A stretch of DNA of 64,000 bases from Cupriavidus gilardii (GTDB lineage Bacteria; Pseudomonadota; Gammaproteobacteria; Burkholderiales; Burkholderiaceae). Made by a program: the position numbers and the translations under genes. The notes below the pieces were generated by a model that saw only the letters and a program-made list of their open reading frames with translations, had not been told where the DNA came from and searched no databases. Every line of letters starts with the position of its first letter. Position 1 is the first letter of the stretch. The DNA is taken from the NCBI RefSeq assembly GCF_013314895.1, contig NZ_JABTYE010000018.1, forward strand, positions 1-64,000, read 5' to 3'. Shown piece after piece: positions 18,434-31,126 of the stretch.

Positions 18434-18904
18434 ATGCCACGTCGTCGTGAAGTCCCCAAGCGGGAAATCCTGCCTGATCCGAAGTTCGGTAACGTCGAAG
18501 TTGCCAAGTTCATGAACGTGCTGATGCTGGACGGCAAGAAGTCGGTTGCCGAGCGCATCGTTTATGGCGCGTTCGACCAGATCGAAAAGAAGGCAGGCAA
18601 GGCCCCCATCGAAGTGTTCTCCGTTGCGATCAACAACGTGAAGCCGGTGGTGGAAGTGAAGAGCCGCCGCGTCGGTGGCGCCAACTATCAGGTTCCGGTC
18701 GAAGTCCGTCCGTCGCGTCGTTTGGCATTGGCGATGCGCTGGCTGCGGGAGGCCGCGAAAAAACGCAGCGAGAAGTCGATGGCGCTGCGCCTGGCAGGTG
18801 AGCTGCTCGAAGCCGCGGAAGGCCGTGGTGGCGCGATGAAGAAGCGCGACGAAGTGCACCGCATGGCCGAAGCCAACAAGGCGTTCTCGCACTTCCGCTT
18901 CTAA
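18434..18904 (+). CDS. rpsG: 30S ribosomal protein S7
   Basis: A 156-residue S7, the primary assembly protein of the 30S head, beginning [11 protein letters not shown] and containing the conserved [12 protein letters not shown] and ALRWL-type ([12 protein letters not shown]) stretches. The ATG at 18434 follows AAAGGAAAG; upstream in-frame codons were rejected because the family starts here. In E. coli S7 represses the distal str genes by binding the rpsL-rpsG gap; the 203-nt gap here is the equivalent place, though I do not see a clear S7 site. Confidence 0.98.
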   Translation: MPRRREVPKREILPDPKFGNVEVAKFMNVLMLDGKKSVAERIVYGAFDQIEKKAGKAPIEVFSVAINNVKPVVEVKSRRVGGANYQVPVEVRPSRRLALAMRWLREAAKKRSEKSMALRLAGELLEAAEGRGGAMKKRDEVHRMAEANKAFSHFRF

Positions 18905-18930
18905 AGGCGCGCGGATTCGCTGTTGGTTGC

Positions 18931-18966
18931 CGGGCGGGCTGTGTTTTTACACATCTCGCCCGTTTG
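18931..18966 (+). terminator. Weak hairpin between rpsG and fusA
   Basis: CGGGCG (18931-18936) pairs with CGCCCG (18957-18962), with an inner CTGTG/CACA stem and a T-rich loop. TTTGTGTT follows. It could pause polymerase or mark a processing site, and it precedes fusA by about 60 nt. Confidence 0.4.
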
Positions 18967-19023
18967 TGTTAGGGGCGTAGGCCAAGAGATGGCGGCGCCT
19001 CACTGACGAATTAGAGGATTAAA

Positions 19024-21132
<2,109 letters not shown>

Positions 21133-21214
21133 ACAGGCTGTATGCCGCCGCGCCCGCCTGGGCGCGGCGGCGTGATGAATCGACAAGACTGCATTCCATT
21201 AGGAGCTGAAAAAA

Positions 21215-22405
<1,191 letters not shown>

Positions 22406-22416
22406 ACCAGGCTGTC

Positions 22417-22467
22417 GGGACGGGCGGCCTGCGCCCGTCCCTGCTACCACCGGGCCGGTGACGGCCC
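22417..22467 (+). other. Two hairpins between tuf copy 2 and rpsJ
   Basis: A perfect 10-bp stem (22417-22426/22432-22441) with a 5-nt loop is followed by GGGCCG/CGGCCC (22452-22457/22462-22467). Neither is followed by a T-run, so they look like mRNA processing or stability elements rather than a terminator. Confidence 0.5.
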
Positions 22468-22489
22468 ATCGCTCTTTTAAGGAAAAATC

Positions 22490-22798
22490 ATGCAGAACCA
22501 GAAGATCCGTATCCGCCTGAAGGCTTTCGACTATCGCCTGATCGACCAGTCGGCCGCCGAAATCGTGGATACCGCCAAGCGCACCGGCGCGATCGTCAAG
22601 GGCCCGGTTCCCCTGCCGACCCGCATCGAGCGCTTCGACATCCTGCGTTCGCCGCACGTGAACAAGACCAGCCGCGATCAGTTCGAGATCCGCACCCATC
22701 AGCGTCTGCTGGACATCGTCGACCCGTCGGAAAAGACCGTCGACGCGCTGATGAAGCTGGACCTGCCGGCTGGCGTGGACGTCGAGATCAAGGTGTAA
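22490..22798 (+). CDS. rpsJ: 30S ribosomal protein S10 (NusE)
   Basis: A 102-residue S10, which also acts as NusE in antitermination and binds the KOW domain of NusG. The typical [14 protein letters not shown] start and the long rRNA-contacting loop ([19 protein letters not shown]) are present. In E. coli this gene heads the S10 operon. Here it follows tuf by 84 nt and is cut off from rplC by a terminator and a new promoter, so it behaves as the last gene of the str unit. Confidence 0.98.
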   Translation: MQNQKIRIRLKAFDYRLIDQSAAEIVDTAKRTGAIVKGPVPLPTRIERFDILRSPHVNKTSRDQFEIRTHQRLLDIVDPSEKTVDALMKLDLPAGVDVEIKV

Positions 22799-22845
22799 TC
22801 GATCCGACGAGACCGGCCGCCCGCGCGCGGCCGCTCTGCAGTGTG

Positions 22846-22877
22846 AACGGCGAACGCGAGTTCGCCGTTTCCTTTTT
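22846..22877 (+). terminator. Terminator after rpsJ
   Basis: A perfect 9-bp stem, AACGGCGAA/TTCGCCGTT (22846-22854/22861-22869), with a 6-nt loop is followed by TCCTTTTT. It separates the str-rpsJ transcript from the L3 unit. Confidence 0.8.
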
Positions 22878-22963
22878 CGGCGCCTGGGCGCCCGAAATAG
22901 CGACGTATCAACCACGTTGCAACAGCAATATCCCCAGTTGCTGAACGCTTTGCCAGATTGCAG

Positions 22964-22992
22964 TTGCTCTTTCCAGGAGCCTGCGATATAGT
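22964..22992 (+). promoter_or_regulatory. Promoter of the rplC-S10 unit
   Basis: The -35 hexamer TTGCTC (22964-22969), an exact 17-nt spacer and the -10 hexamer TATAGT (22987-22992) follow the rpsJ terminator. Transcription would start near 23000. A TACCCAT/ATGGGTA stem (23000-23006/23013-23019) would then form the very 5' end of the mRNA. Confidence 0.75.
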
Positions 22993-23140
22993 GTAAGGCT
23001 ACCCATCTATCTATGGGTATTGGGCTGGCCGTTTTGGCCGTGCGCCGTCTCTTTTGCGCAAGCCCCCGACACCAGAAACACTCAACACGTTTCGTGTATC
23101 AATCAGCCCCGGCCAATCGCAGCCGGGAATGGAGCAAACC
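22993..23140 (+). promoter_or_regulatory. Leader of the rplC unit
   Basis: About 140 untranslated bases begin with a 5'-terminal 7-bp hairpin at 23000-23019 and end with GGAG six bases before the rplC ATG. In E. coli L4 controls the S10 operon through its leader; the leader here is the natural place for such control, but the L4-binding structure is not recognisable to me. Confidence 0.45.
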
Positions 23141-23791
23141 ATGAGCCTTGGCCTTGTAGGTCGCAAGGTTGGCATGACCCGTATTTTCACGGACGACGGT
23201 GAAGCAATTCCCGTGACCGTGATCGAGGTCGGCGACAACCGCGTGACGCAAATCAAGACGGACGAGACCGACGGTTATACCGCGGTGCAAGTCACCTTCG
23301 GCGCCCGGCGCGCAAGCCGCGTCACCAAGCCGCTGGCGGGTCATCTCGCCAAAGCCGGTGTGGAAGCGGGCGAAATCATCAAAGAATTCCGCGTGGATGC
23401 AGCCAAGGCTGCCGAGCTGCAAGCCGGTGGCGCGCTGTCGGTCGACCTGTTCCAGGTCGGCCAGAAGATCGACGTGCAGGGCGTGACGATCGGTAAGGGC
23501 TATGCCGGTACCATCAAGCGCTACCACTTCGCGTCGGGCCGTGCCACGCACGGTAACTCGCGTTCGCACAACGTGCCGGGTTCGATCGGTATGGCGCAGG
23601 ATCCGGGTCGTGTGTTCCCGGGCAAGCGCATGACCGGCCACCTCGGTGACGTCACGCGTACCGTCCAAAACCTGGTCATCGCCAAGATCGACGCAGAGCG
23701 CAAGCTGCTGCTGGTCAAGGGCGCGATCCCGGGTTCGAAGGGCGGAAAAGTCATCGTTACCCCGGCCGTCAAGGCCAAAGCTGCGGCTTAA
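23141..23791 (+). CDS. rplC: 50S ribosomal protein L3
   Basis: A 216-residue L3, an early assembly protein whose long loop reaches the peptidyl transferase centre. The N terminus [20 protein letters not shown] is the family start, so I chose the ATG at 23141, with GGAG at 23131-23134; a Met four codons earlier and longer extensions were rejected. The loop segment with [19 protein letters not shown] is intact, including the region with the Gln ([12 protein letters not shown]) methylated by PrmB in E. coli. Confidence 0.97.
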   Translation: MSLGLVGRKVGMTRIFTDDGEAIPVTVIEVGDNRVTQIKTDETDGYTAVQVTFGARRASRVTKPLAGHLAKAGVEAGEIIKEFRVDAAKAAELQAGGALSVDLFQVGQKIDVQGVTIGKGYAGTIKRYHFASGRATHGNSRSHNVPGSIGMAQDPGRVFPGKRMTGHLGDVTRTVQNLVIAKIDAERKLLLVKGAIPGSKGGKVIVTPAVKAKAAA

Positions 23792-23802
23792 GGAGCGGAC
23801 AC

Positions 23803-24423
23803 ATGGAACTTAAGCTCCTCCAGGACAACGGTCAGATCGGTGCAGGCGTTGCAGCCTCGCCCGAAGTCTTCGGCCGCGATTACAACGAAGCTCTGGTTCA
23901 CCAGATCGTCGTCGCTTACCAGGCCAACGCGCGTAGCGGCAACCGGAAGCAGAAGGACCGCGAAGAGGTCAAGCACACCACGAAGAAGCCGTGGCGTCAG
24001 AAGGGTACGGGCCGTGCTCGTGCCGGTATGTCCTCGTCGCCGCTGTGGCGCGGGGGCGGCCGTATCTTCCCGAACTCGCCGGAAGAGAACTTCAGCCAGA
24101 AGGTCAACAAGAAGATGTTCCGTGCCGGCATGCGCTCGATCTATTCGCAGCTGGCCCGGGAAGGTCGTATCAACGTGGTGGAGGGTTTCTCCGTCGACGC
24201 GCCCAAGACCAAGCTGCTGGCCGACAAGTTCAAGGCCATGGGTCTGGACTCGGTGCTGATCATCACCGACAACCTCGACGAAAACCTCTACCTGGCTTCG
24301 CGCAACCTGCCGCACGTGGCGGTTGTCGAGCCGCGCCACGCCGATCCGCTGTCGCTCGTGCACTACAAGAAGGTGCTGGTGACCAAGGCGGCCGTCGCGC
24401 AGATCGAGGAGTTGCTCAAATGA
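23803..24423 (+). CDS. rplD: 50S ribosomal protein L4
   Basis: A 206-residue L4 that lines the exit tunnel. The extended loop carries [26 protein letters not shown], the region in which macrolide-resistance changes are known elsewhere; it looks wild type. L4 is the autogenous regulator of the S10 operon in E. coli. It follows rplC by 11 nt, and its stop overlaps the start of rplW (ATGA). Confidence 0.98.
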
Positions 24424-24734
24424 CGCAAGTAGCCAAGAACGATCATCGTTTGATGCAGGTGCTGCTCGCGCCGGTGGTTTCCGAAAAGGCAACCCTGGTC
24501 GCCGACAAGAACGAACAAGTGGTGTTCGAAGTCGCTCGCGACGCCAACAAGGCGGAAGTGAAGGCGGCGGTCGAACTGCTGTTCAAGGTCGAGGTGCAGT
24601 CCGTTCAGATCCTGAACCAGAAGGGCAAGCAAAAGCGTTTCGGTCGCTTCATGGGTCGTCGCAACCATGTGAAGAAGGCCTACGTGTCGCTGAAGCCGGG
24701 TCAGGAAATCAATTTTGAAGCGGAGGCCAAGTAA
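24420..24734 (+). CDS. rplW: 50S ribosomal protein L23
   Basis: A 104-residue L23 at the tunnel exit, docking site for trigger factor and SRP. The family core [20 protein letters not shown] and the C-terminal [13 protein letters not shown] are present. The ATG at 24420 overlaps the rplD stop by four bases, indicating coupled translation; the much longer upstream frame is only an overlap artefact. rplB follows after two bases. Confidence 0.97.
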
Positions 24735-24736
24735 TC

Positions 24737-25567
24737 ATGGCACTCGTCAAGACCAAGCCGACTTCCCCGGGTCGCCGCTCGATGGTGAAGGTTGTCAACC
24801 GCAACCTGCACAAGGGCGAACCGTACGCGCCGCTGCTGGAAAAGCAATTCCAGAAGTCGGGCCGTAACAACAATGGCCACATCACCACCCGTCACAAGGG
24901 CGGTGGCCACAAGCATCACTACCGTGTGATCGACTTCAAGCGCAACGACAAGGACGGCATCCCCGCCAAGGTCGAGCGCCTGGAATACGATCCGAACCGC
25001 TCCGCGAACATCGCCCTGGTGCTGTTCGCCGACGGCGAGCGCCGCTACATCATCGCCACCAAGGGCATGGTTGCCGGCCAGCCGCTGATGAACGGCGCGG
25101 AAGCCCCGATCAAGGCTGGCAACAACCTGCCGATCCGCAACATCCCGGTCGGTACCACGATCAACAACGTGGAAATGCTGCCGGGCAAGGGCGCCCAGAT
25201 CGCGCGTGCCGCCGGCGGTTCCGCCGTGCTGCTGGCTCGCGAAGGCGTCTACGCCCAGGTGCGTCTGCGCTCCGGTGAAGTGCGTCGCGTGCATATCGAA
25301 TGCCGCGCCACCATCGGTGAAGTGGGCAACGAAGAGCACAGCCTGCGCGTGATCGGCAAGGCCGGCGCGACCCGCTGGCGCGGTATTCGCCCGACCGTCC
25401 GCGGCGTGGTGATGAACCCGATCGACCACCCGCACGGTGGTGGTGAAGGCCGTACCGCTGCTGGTCGCGATCCCGTGTCGCCGTGGGGCACCCCGACCAA
25501 GGGTTACCGCACCCGCAGCAACAAGCGCACTGCCAGCATGATCGTGCAGCGCCGCCACAAGCGTTAA
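24737..25567 (+). CDS. rplB: 50S ribosomal protein L2
   Basis: A 276-residue L2, essential for subunit joining and the peptidyl transferase centre. The conserved C-terminal [18 protein letters not shown], with the histidine long implicated in function, is present, as is the N-terminal [18 protein letters not shown] stretch. The gene is tightly packed between rplW and rpsS in the standard S10 order. Confidence 0.98.
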   Translation: MALVKTKPTSPGRRSMVKVVNRNLHKGEPYAPLLEKQFQKSGRNNNGHITTRHKGGGHKHHYRVIDFKRNDKDGIPAKVERLEYDPNRSANIALVLFADGERRYIIATKGMVAGQPLMNGAEAPIKAGNNLPIRNIPVGTTINNVEMLPGKGAQIARAAGGSAVLLAREGVYAQVRLRSGEVRRVHIECRATIGEVGNEEHSLRVIGKAGATRWRGIRPTVRGVVMNPIDHPHGGGEGRTAAGRDPVSPWGTPTKGYRTRSNKRTASMIVQRRHKR

Positions 25568-25589
25568 TCGGTAGGTAGGAGCTAAACAC

Positions 25590-25865
25590 ATGACTCGTTC
25601 TGCAAAAAAGGGTCCTTTCTGTGACGCCCACCTGCTGAAGAAGGTGGAAACGGCTGTCAGCGGCAAGGACAAGAAACCCATCAAGACGTGGTCGCGCCGC
25701 TCGACCATTCTGCCGGAGTTCATCGGCCTGACGATCGCCGTCCACAACGGCCGTCAACACGTGCCGGTGTACGTCACGGAAAACATGGTTGGCCACAAGC
25801 TCGGTGAATTTGCGCTGACGCGTACGTTCAAGGGCCACGCGGCTGACAAGAAAGCGAAGAGGTAA
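25590..25865 (+). CDS. rpsS: 30S ribosomal protein S19
   Basis: A 91-residue S19 of the 30S head, paired with S13. It starts [20 protein letters not shown] and holds the conserved [24 protein letters not shown] segment. GGAG precedes the ATG. Order rplB-rpsS-rplV is standard. Confidence 0.98.
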   Translation: MTRSAKKGPFCDAHLLKKVETAVSGKDKKPIKTWSRRSTILPEFIGLTIAVHNGRQHVPVYVTENMVGHKLGEFALTRTFKGHAADKKAKR

Positions 25866-25874
25866 GGTGCCATC

Positions 25875-26204
25875 ATGGAAGTGAAAGCGATTCATCGCGG
25901 TGCCCGCATCTCCGCCCAGAAGACGCGCCTGGTCGCTGACCAGATCCGTGGTCTGCCGATCGAGCGCGCGCTCAACATCCTGGCGTTCAGCCCGAAGAAG
26001 GCGGCCGGGATCGTGAAGAAGGTGGTCGAATCGGCCATCGCCAACGCCGAGCACAATGAAGGCGCCGACATCGACGAGCTGAAGGTCAAATCGATCTACG
26101 TCGACAAGGCAACCTCGCTCAAGCGCTTCACCGCACGGGCAAAGGGCCGCGGCAACCGCATCGAGAAACAAACCTGTCACATCACTGTGACGCTCGGCAA
26201 CTAA
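25875..26204 (+). CDS. rplV: 50S ribosomal protein L22
   Basis: A 109-residue L22, whose beta hairpin lines the exit tunnel near the macrolide site. The conserved [23 protein letters not shown] and the C-terminal [12 protein letters not shown] hairpin are intact. It lies 9 nt after rpsS and 9 nt before rpsC. Confidence 0.98.
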   Translation: MEVKAIHRGARISAQKTRLVADQIRGLPIERALNILAFSPKKAAGIVKKVVESAIANAEHNEGADIDELKVKSIYVDKATSLKRFTARAKGRGNRIEKQTCHITVTLGN

Positions 26205-26213
26205 GGAGTCACG

Positions 26214-27011
26214 ATGGGACAGAAGATTCATCCGACTGGCTTCCGTCTGGCCGTCAGCCGTAACTGGGCTTCGCGTTGGTACGCCAACAACACGAAGTTC
26301 GCCGGCATGCTGAAGGAAGACATCGAGGTTCGCGACTTTCTGAAGAAGAAACTCAAGAACGCTTCGGTGGGCCGCGTCGTCATCGAGCGCCCTGCCCGCA
26401 ATGCCCGTCTCACCATTTACAGCTCGCGTCCGGGCGTGGTGATCGGCAAGAAGGGTGAGGACATCGAACTGCTGAAGGCCGAGCTGCAGCGTCGCATGGG
26501 CGTGCCCGTGCACGTGAACATCGAGGAAATCCGCAAGCCGGAAACCGATGCTCAGCTGATCGCCGACTCGATCACCCAGCAGCTCGAGCGCCGCATCATG
26601 TTCCGCCGCGCAATGAAGCGCGCGATGCAGAACGCGATGCGCCTGGGCGCTCAGGGCATCAAGATCATGAGCTCGGGCCGTCTGAACGGTATCGAAATCG
26701 CACGTACCGAGTGGTACCGCGAGGGCCGCGTGCCCCTGCATACCCTGCGTGCCGACATCGACTACGGCTTCTCCGAAGCGGAAACCACCTACGGCATCAT
26801 CGGTGTCAAGGTGTGGGTCTACAAGGGTGATCACCTCGGCCGCAACGACGCGCCGGTGGTGGAAGAGCCGCAAGACGAACGTCGTCGTCGCCCGGGTCGT
26901 CCGGACGGTCGCCGTCGTGACGGTGAAGGCCGTCCGGGTGGCAACCGCCGCGGCGGCGCTGGTGCCGGTCGCCGCGCTGCGCCTGGCGCAGACGCGAAGA
27001 GTGGAGAATAA
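26214..27011 (+). CDS. rpsC: 30S ribosomal protein S3, with long Arg/Gly-rich tail
   Basis: A 265-residue S3 at the mRNA entry channel. The type 2 KH domain carries the [15 protein letters not shown] motif, and the C-terminal domain has the helicase-related basic residues. It is about 30 residues longer than E. coli S3 (233) because of a tail from about residue 220 rich in Arg, Gly, Pro and Ala ([21 protein letters not shown]). Such tails occur in related betaproteobacteria as I recall; the function is unknown. rplP starts two bases after the stop. Confidence 0.97.
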
Positions 27012-27013
27012 CG

Positions 27014-27430
27014 ATGCTGCAACCGAAGCGCAGAAAATATCGCAAGGAGCAGAAAGGCCGCAACACGGGTAAGGCTACCCGTGGCAACGCCGTGTCTTTC
27101 GGCGAATTCGGCCTGAAGGCAATGGGCCGTGGCCGTCTGACGGCTCGTCAGATCGAGTCGGCACGTCGTGCGATGACCCGCCACATCAAGCGTGGCGGCC
27201 GCATCTGGATCCGGATCTTCCCGGACAAGCCGATCTCGAAGAAGCCCGCCGAAGTCCGTATGGGTAACGGCAAGGGCAATCCGGAATACTACGTGGCTGA
27301 AATCCAGCCGGGCAAGATGCTGTACGAAATGGATGGCGTGAGCGAAGAGCTGGCGCGTGAGGCGTTCCGCCTCGCGGCGGCCAAGCTGCCGATCGCGACC
27401 AATTTCGTGGTGCGCCAGGTCGGGACGTAA
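27014..27430 (+). CDS. rplP: 50S ribosomal protein L16
   Basis: A 138-residue L16 that helps position A-site tRNA. It starts [19 protein letters not shown] and carries the basic [23 protein letters not shown] region; the arginine hydroxylated by RoxA in E. coli lies in the following [18 protein letters not shown] area. It is directly followed by rpmC. Confidence 0.98.
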
Positions 27431-27441
27431 GGAGAGCAGGG

Positions 27442-27636
27442 ATGAAAGCATCCGAACTTCGCGGCAAAGACGCCGCCGGCCTGAACCAGGAGCTCTCCGA
27501 GCTGCTGAAGGCCCAATTTAGCCTGCGCATGCAAAAGGCCACCCAACAGCTGCAGAACACCAGCCAGCTGAAGAAGGTGCGCAAGGACATCGCGCGGGTG
27601 CATACCGTGCTGAACGAAAAGGCGAACTCGAAATGA
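27442..27636 (+). CDS. rpmC: 50S ribosomal protein L29
   Basis: A 64-residue L29 at the tunnel exit beside L23. It starts [21 protein letters not shown] and is made of two helices with the family [23 protein letters not shown] end. Its stop overlaps the ATG of rpsQ (ATGA). Confidence 0.97.
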   Translation: MKASELRGKDAAGLNQELSELLKAQFSLRMQKATQQLQNTSQLKKVRKDIARVHTVLNEKANSK

Positions 27637-27911
27637 CTGAAACTGCAAAAACGGAATCGTCGCTTCGCCGTACGCTGGTCGGCCGCGTGGTAAGCGACAA
27701 GATGGACAAGACCGTGACGGTCCTGGTCGAAAACCGTGTCAAGCATCCGCTGTATGGCAAGTACGTGCTGCGCTCGAAGAAGTACAAGGCGCATGACGAA
27801 GCGAACCAGTACAAGGAAGGCGACAAGGTCGAGATCCAGGAAGGCCGTCCGATCTCGCGGACCAAGTCCTGGGTCGTTTCCCGGCTGGTCGAAGCAGCGC
27901 GCGTCATCTAA
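27633..27911 (+). CDS. rpsQ: 30S ribosomal protein S17
   Basis: A 92-residue S17 with the OB-fold stretch [21 protein letters not shown] and the [14 protein letters not shown] segment. About ten polar residues precede the usual start; translation is coupled to rpmC through a four-base overlap. It closes the S10 block; a strong promoter follows before rplN. Confidence 0.98.
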   Translation: MTETAKTESSLRRTLVGRVVSDKMDKTVTVLVENRVKHPLYGKYVLRSKKYKAHDEANQYKEGDKVEIQEGRPISRTKSWVVSRLVEAARVI

Positions 27912-27934
27912 GAACCAACAGGTTCTCGGTTGAC

Positions 27935-27969
27935 TTGCAGGTCCAGGGTTATGTGCTATAATCCTGGAC
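27935..27969 (+). promoter_or_regulatory. Promoter of the rplN (spc) unit with overlapping inverted repeat
   Basis: The -35 hexamer TTGCAG (27935-27940), a 16-nt spacer and a perfect -10 TATAAT (27957-27962), preceded by an extended TGn, lie 24 nt after rpsQ. A second -35-like TTGACT is at 27930-27935. The arms GTCCAGG (27941-27947) and CCTGGAC (27963-27969) form a perfect 7-bp inverted repeat around the -10, a possible operator. Confidence 0.8.
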
Positions 27970-28201
27970 TTCCGCTTTATTGCGGCCGTCTCTTGTAACA
28001 CCACCCGGGCGGTCCGTTAAAGCGAACCCCAGGCCTAGCGGCTCCTGACTGTCACATCGTTCAGACCGCCTGGCACACCGACTTCAAGTTGATCAACCCA
28101 AACGGTGACTGGCGCAATGCCGGTGGCCGACGGGACCAAGACTGACCGGCGGGCGTACCTTTTTCGTGGGCCCGGTGGATTAAGTTGGGAAGACAAACAC
28201 C
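27970..28201 (+). promoter_or_regulatory. Untranslated leader of the rplN unit
   Basis: About 230 nt separate the predicted transcription start from rplN. No supported reading frame or clear terminator is seen. GC-rich segments near 28000-28080 can pair, but no named motif is recognised. Confidence 0.35.
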
Positions 28202-28570
28202 ATGATTCAGACAGAAAGCCGGCTCGAAGTGGCCGATAACACGGGTGCGCGCGAAGTGCTGTGCATCAAAGTGCTGGGTGGGTCCAAGCGCCGCTATGCG
28301 AGCGTAGGCGACATCATCAAGGTGACCGTCAAGGACGCAGCGCCGCGCGGTCGCGTGAAGAAGGGCGATATCTACAACGCCGTCGTGGTCCGCACCGCCA
28401 AGGGCGTGCGCCGCGCGGACGGTTCGCTCGTCAAGTTCGACGGCAACGCCGCTGTCCTGCTGAACAACAAGCTCGAGCCGATCGGCACCCGTATCTTCGG
28501 GCCGGTGACTCGTGAACTCCGTACCGAGCGCTTCATGAAGATCGTGTCGCTCGCACCGGAAGTGCTGTAA
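28202..28570 (+). CDS. rplN: 50S ribosomal protein L14
   Basis: A 122-residue L14 at the subunit interface, also the docking site of the silencing factor RsfS. It begins [28 protein letters not shown] and ends in [11 protein letters not shown] as expected. It is the first gene after an internal promoter, so here it starts the spc unit. rplX follows by 9 nt. Confidence 0.98.
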   Translation: MIQTESRLEVADNTGAREVLCIKVLGGSKRRYASVGDIIKVTVKDAAPRGRVKKGDIYNAVVVRTAKGVRRADGSLVKFDGNAAVLLNNKLEPIGTRIFGPVTRELRTERFMKIVSLAPEVL

Positions 28571-28579
28571 GGAGCCGCC

Positions 28580-28888
28580 ATGAACAAGATTCGCAAAGGC
28601 GACGAGGTCATCGTCCTGACCGGCAAGGACAAGGGCAAGCGCGGCAAGGTCCAGGCCGTGCTGGGCGACAAGGTCGCCGTCGAGGGCGTGAACGTCGCGA
28701 AGAAGCACGCACGTCCGAACCCGATGCTGGGCACGACCGGTGGCGTGATCGACAAGGTCATGCCCCTGCATATTTCCAACGTTGCGCTCGTGGATGCCAA
28801 TGGCAAGCCGTCGCGCGTCGGCATCAAGCTGGTGGAAGGCAAGCGCGTGCGCGTGCTCAAGACCACCGGCGCCGTCGTCGCCGCTTGA
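28580..28888 (+). CDS. rplX: 50S ribosomal protein L24
   Basis: A 102-residue L24, an assembly initiator. The KOW motif is in [22 protein letters not shown] at the N terminus. It lies in the standard rplN-rplX-rplE order. Confidence 0.98.
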   Translation: MNKIRKGDEVIVLTGKDKGKRGKVQAVLGDKVAVEGVNVAKKHARPNPMLGTTGGVIDKVMPLHISNVALVDANGKPSRVGIKLVEGKRVRVLKTTGAVVAA

Positions 28889-28913
28889 TTCTGGGCACGG
28901 ATAGGAGTTGAGC

Positions 28914-29456
28914 ATGGCAGCACGTCTGCAAGAGCAGTACAAAGAACAGGTCGTTCCGGCCCTGATGAAGAAGTTCGGCTACAAGTCGGTCATGGAGGTG
29001 CCCCGCATCACCAAGATCACGCTGAACATGGGTCTGGGCGAAGCCATCAATGACAAGAAGGTCATCGAGCTGGCAGTGGGCGACCTGACCAAGATCGCTG
29101 GTCAGAAGCCGGTCGTGACGAAGGCCCGCAAGGCCATCGCCGGCTTCAAGATTCGTCAGGGCTATCCCATCGGTGCGATGGTGACCCTGCGTGGCGAACG
29201 GATGTGGGAATTCCTCGACCGTTTCGTCACCGTGGCCCTGCCGCGCGTGCGCGATTTCCGTGGTGTGTCCGGCAAGTCGTTCGACGGCCGTGGCAACTAC
29301 AACATCGGTGTGAAAGAGCAGATCATCTTCCCCGAGATCGAGTACGACAAGATCGACGCGCTGCGCGGTCTGAACATCAGCATCACGACGACGGCGAAGA
29401 ATGACGAGGAAGCCAAGGAGCTCCTCGCCGCATTCAAGTTCCCGTTCCGCAATTAA
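28914..29456 (+). CDS. rplE: 50S ribosomal protein L5
   Basis: A 180-residue L5 that binds 5S rRNA and contacts P-site tRNA. The conserved [15 protein letters not shown] and the loop region [11 protein letters not shown] are present. I chose the ATG at 28914, six bases after GGAG at 28904-28907; a TTG two codons upstream is less likely. rpsN follows. Confidence 0.97.
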   Translation: MAARLQEQYKEQVVPALMKKFGYKSVMEVPRITKITLNMGLGEAINDKKVIELAVGDLTKIAGQKPVVTKARKAIAGFKIRQGYPIGAMVTLRGERMWEFLDRFVTVALPRVRDFRGVSGKSFDGRGNYNIGVKEQIIFPEIEYDKIDALRGLNISITTTAKNDEEAKELLAAFKFPFRN

Positions 29457-29465
29457 GGGGTAACC

Positions 29466-29771
29466 GTGGCTAAATTGGCTCTGATTGAACGTGAGAAGAA
29501 GCGCGCCAAGCTCGTGGCGAAGTATGCCGAGAAGCGCGCTGCCCTCAAGGCCATTATCGACGACCAGGCAAAGTCGGAAGAAGAGCGTTACGAAGCGCGT
29601 CTGGAGCTGCAACAGCTGCCGCGCAACGCCAATCCGACCCGCCAGCGCAATCGCTGCGCGATCACCGGTCGTCCCCGCGGTACCTTCCGCAAGTTTGGCC
29701 TGGCGCGTAACAAGATCCGCGAAATTGCCTTCAAGGGCGAAATCCCGGGTCTGACGAAAGCCAGCTGGTAA
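29466..29771 (+). CDS. rpsN: 30S ribosomal protein S14, zinc-free type
   Basis: A 101-residue S14 of the long, zinc-independent (C-) type: the short zinc form has CxxC pairs, while here only one cysteine remains in [11 protein letters not shown]. The C terminus [25 protein letters not shown] is the family hallmark. The start is GTG at 29466 after GGGG. It lies between rplE and rpsH as usual. Confidence 0.98.
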   Translation: MAKLALIEREKKRAKLVAKYAEKRAALKAIIDDQAKSEEERYEARLELQQLPRNANPTRQRNRCAITGRPRGTFRKFGLARNKIREIAFKGEIPGLTKASW

Positions 29772-29798
29772 TTACGCACAGGCTACAGGAGAAACAGT

Positions 29799-30194
29799 AT
29801 GAGCATGAGCGATCCTATCGCCGATATGCTGACGCGCATCCGCAACGCCCAGGGCGTGCAGAAGGCGTCGGTTGTCATGCCGTCGTCGAAGCTGAAAGTG
29901 GCGATCGCCAAGGTTCTGAAGGACGAAGGCTATATCGACGACTACGCTGTCGCCGAAGAAGGCGGCAAGGCACAACTGACCATCGGTCTGAAGTACTACG
30001 CCGGCCGTCCGGTGATCGAGCGCATCGAACGCGTGTCGAAGCCCGGTCTGCGCGTGTACAAGGGCCGCAGCGAAATCCCGCAAGTGATGAACGGCCTGGG
30101 CGTCGCAATCATCTCGACCCCGAAGGGTCTGATGACCGATCGCGCGGCGCGTGCCACGGGCGTGGGCGGCGAAGTCATCTGCTACGTCGCGTAA
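29799..30194 (+). CDS. rpsH: 30S ribosomal protein S8
   Basis: A 131-residue S8, a central-domain assembly protein and in E. coli the translational repressor of the spc operon through a site at the start of rplE. It carries [16 protein letters not shown] and the C-terminal [17 protein letters not shown]. Two in-frame ATGs (29799, 29805) are possible; the first follows AGGAGA well. Confidence 0.98.
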   Translation: MSMSDPIADMLTRIRNAQGVQKASVVMPSSKLKVAIAKVLKDEGYIDDYAVAEEGGKAQLTIGLKYYAGRPVIERIERVSKPGLRVYKGRSEIPQVMNGLGVAIISTPKGLMTDRAARATGVGGEVICYVA

Positions 30195-30203
30195 GGAGTA
30201 ACC

Positions 30204-30737
30204 ATGTCCCGTGTAGGTAAGGCTCCCATCGCGCTGCCGAAAGGCGCGGAAGTGAATGTGGCGGCCGGCGTGCTCACCGTCAAGGGCCCGCTCGGTTCGC
30301 TGTCCCAGCCGATTCACAGCCTGGTCAAGGTCAATGTCGAAAACGACACGCTGACCTTCGCCGCCGCTGACGAATCGCGTGAAGCAAACGCTCTGCAGGG
30401 CACCATGCGTGCTCTGGTGGCCAATATGGTCAAGGGCGTGACCACCGGTTTCGAGCGCAAGCTGAACCTTGTCGGCGTGGGTTACCGTGCCCAGGTCCAA
30501 GGCGCTGCGCTGAAGCTCCAGCTTGGTTTCTCGCACGACGTGATCCATGAGATGCCGGAAGGCGTGAAGGCGGAAACGCCGACGCAGACCGAGATCATCA
30601 TCAAGGGTGCGGACAAGCAGAAAGTCGGTCAGGTTGCCGCGGAAGTCCGCGCGTACCGTCCGCCCGAGCCCTACAAGGGCAAGGGTGTTCGCTACGCAGA
30701 CGAGCGCGTCATCCTGAAGGAAACCAAGAAGAAGTAA
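30204..30737 (+). CDS. rplF: 50S ribosomal protein L6
   Basis: A 177-residue L6 with two tandem similar domains; the C-terminal motif [17 protein letters not shown] segment and [16 protein letters not shown] are the family hallmarks. It lies near the sarcin-ricin loop and helps factor binding. It sits between rpsH and rplR. Confidence 0.98.
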   Translation: MSRVGKAPIALPKGAEVNVAAGVLTVKGPLGSLSQPIHSLVKVNVENDTLTFAAADESREANALQGTMRALVANMVKGVTTGFERKLNLVGVGYRAQVQGAALKLQLGFSHDVIHEMPEGVKAETPTQTEIIIKGADKQKVGQVAAEVRAYRPPEPYKGKGVRYADERVILKETKKK

Positions 30738-30748
30738 GGGGTGCAGTG

Positions 30749-31105
30749 ATGAACAAGAAAGACGCTCGTTTGCGCCGTGCACGTCAGACCCGCGCCAAGA
30801 TTGCCGAGCTGAAGGTCAATCGTCTGACTGTGTTCCGTACGAATTCGCATATTTACGCTCAGGTCTACTCGCCGTGCGGCACCCAGGTGGTGGCGTCGGC
30901 TTCGACCGTCGAAGCAGAAGTGCGCAAGGAACTGACCGGCAGCGGTGCCACTACCGCTGCTGCCACCGTGATCGGCAAGCGCATCGCCGAGAAGGCGAAA
31001 GCCGCCGGCGTGGAAACCGTGGCGTTCGATCGCGCCGGCTTCCGCTTCCACGGTCGCGTGAAGGCTCTGGCTGACGCTGCCCGCGAAGCCGGCCTCAAGT
31101 TCTAA
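30749..31105 (+). CDS. rplR: 50S ribosomal protein L18
   Basis: A 118-residue L18 that brings 5S rRNA to the large subunit with L5. It starts [18 protein letters not shown] and ends [11 protein letters not shown] chose the ATG at 30749 over the GTG one codon before it. AGGGG lies upstream. Confidence 0.97.
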   Translation: MNKKDARLRRARQTRAKIAELKVNRLTVFRTNSHIYAQVYSPCGTQVVASASTVEAEVRKELTGSGATTAAATVIGKRIAEKAKAAGVETVAFDRAGFRFHGRVKALADAAREAGLKF

Positions 31106-31126
31106 GCGCAGAGAGAGAGATACGTC

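Noticed and set aside
22417..22467. Terminator between tuf copy 2 and rpsJ
   Set aside because: Both stems lack a T-run, so I list them as hairpins only; a real terminator lies after rpsJ.
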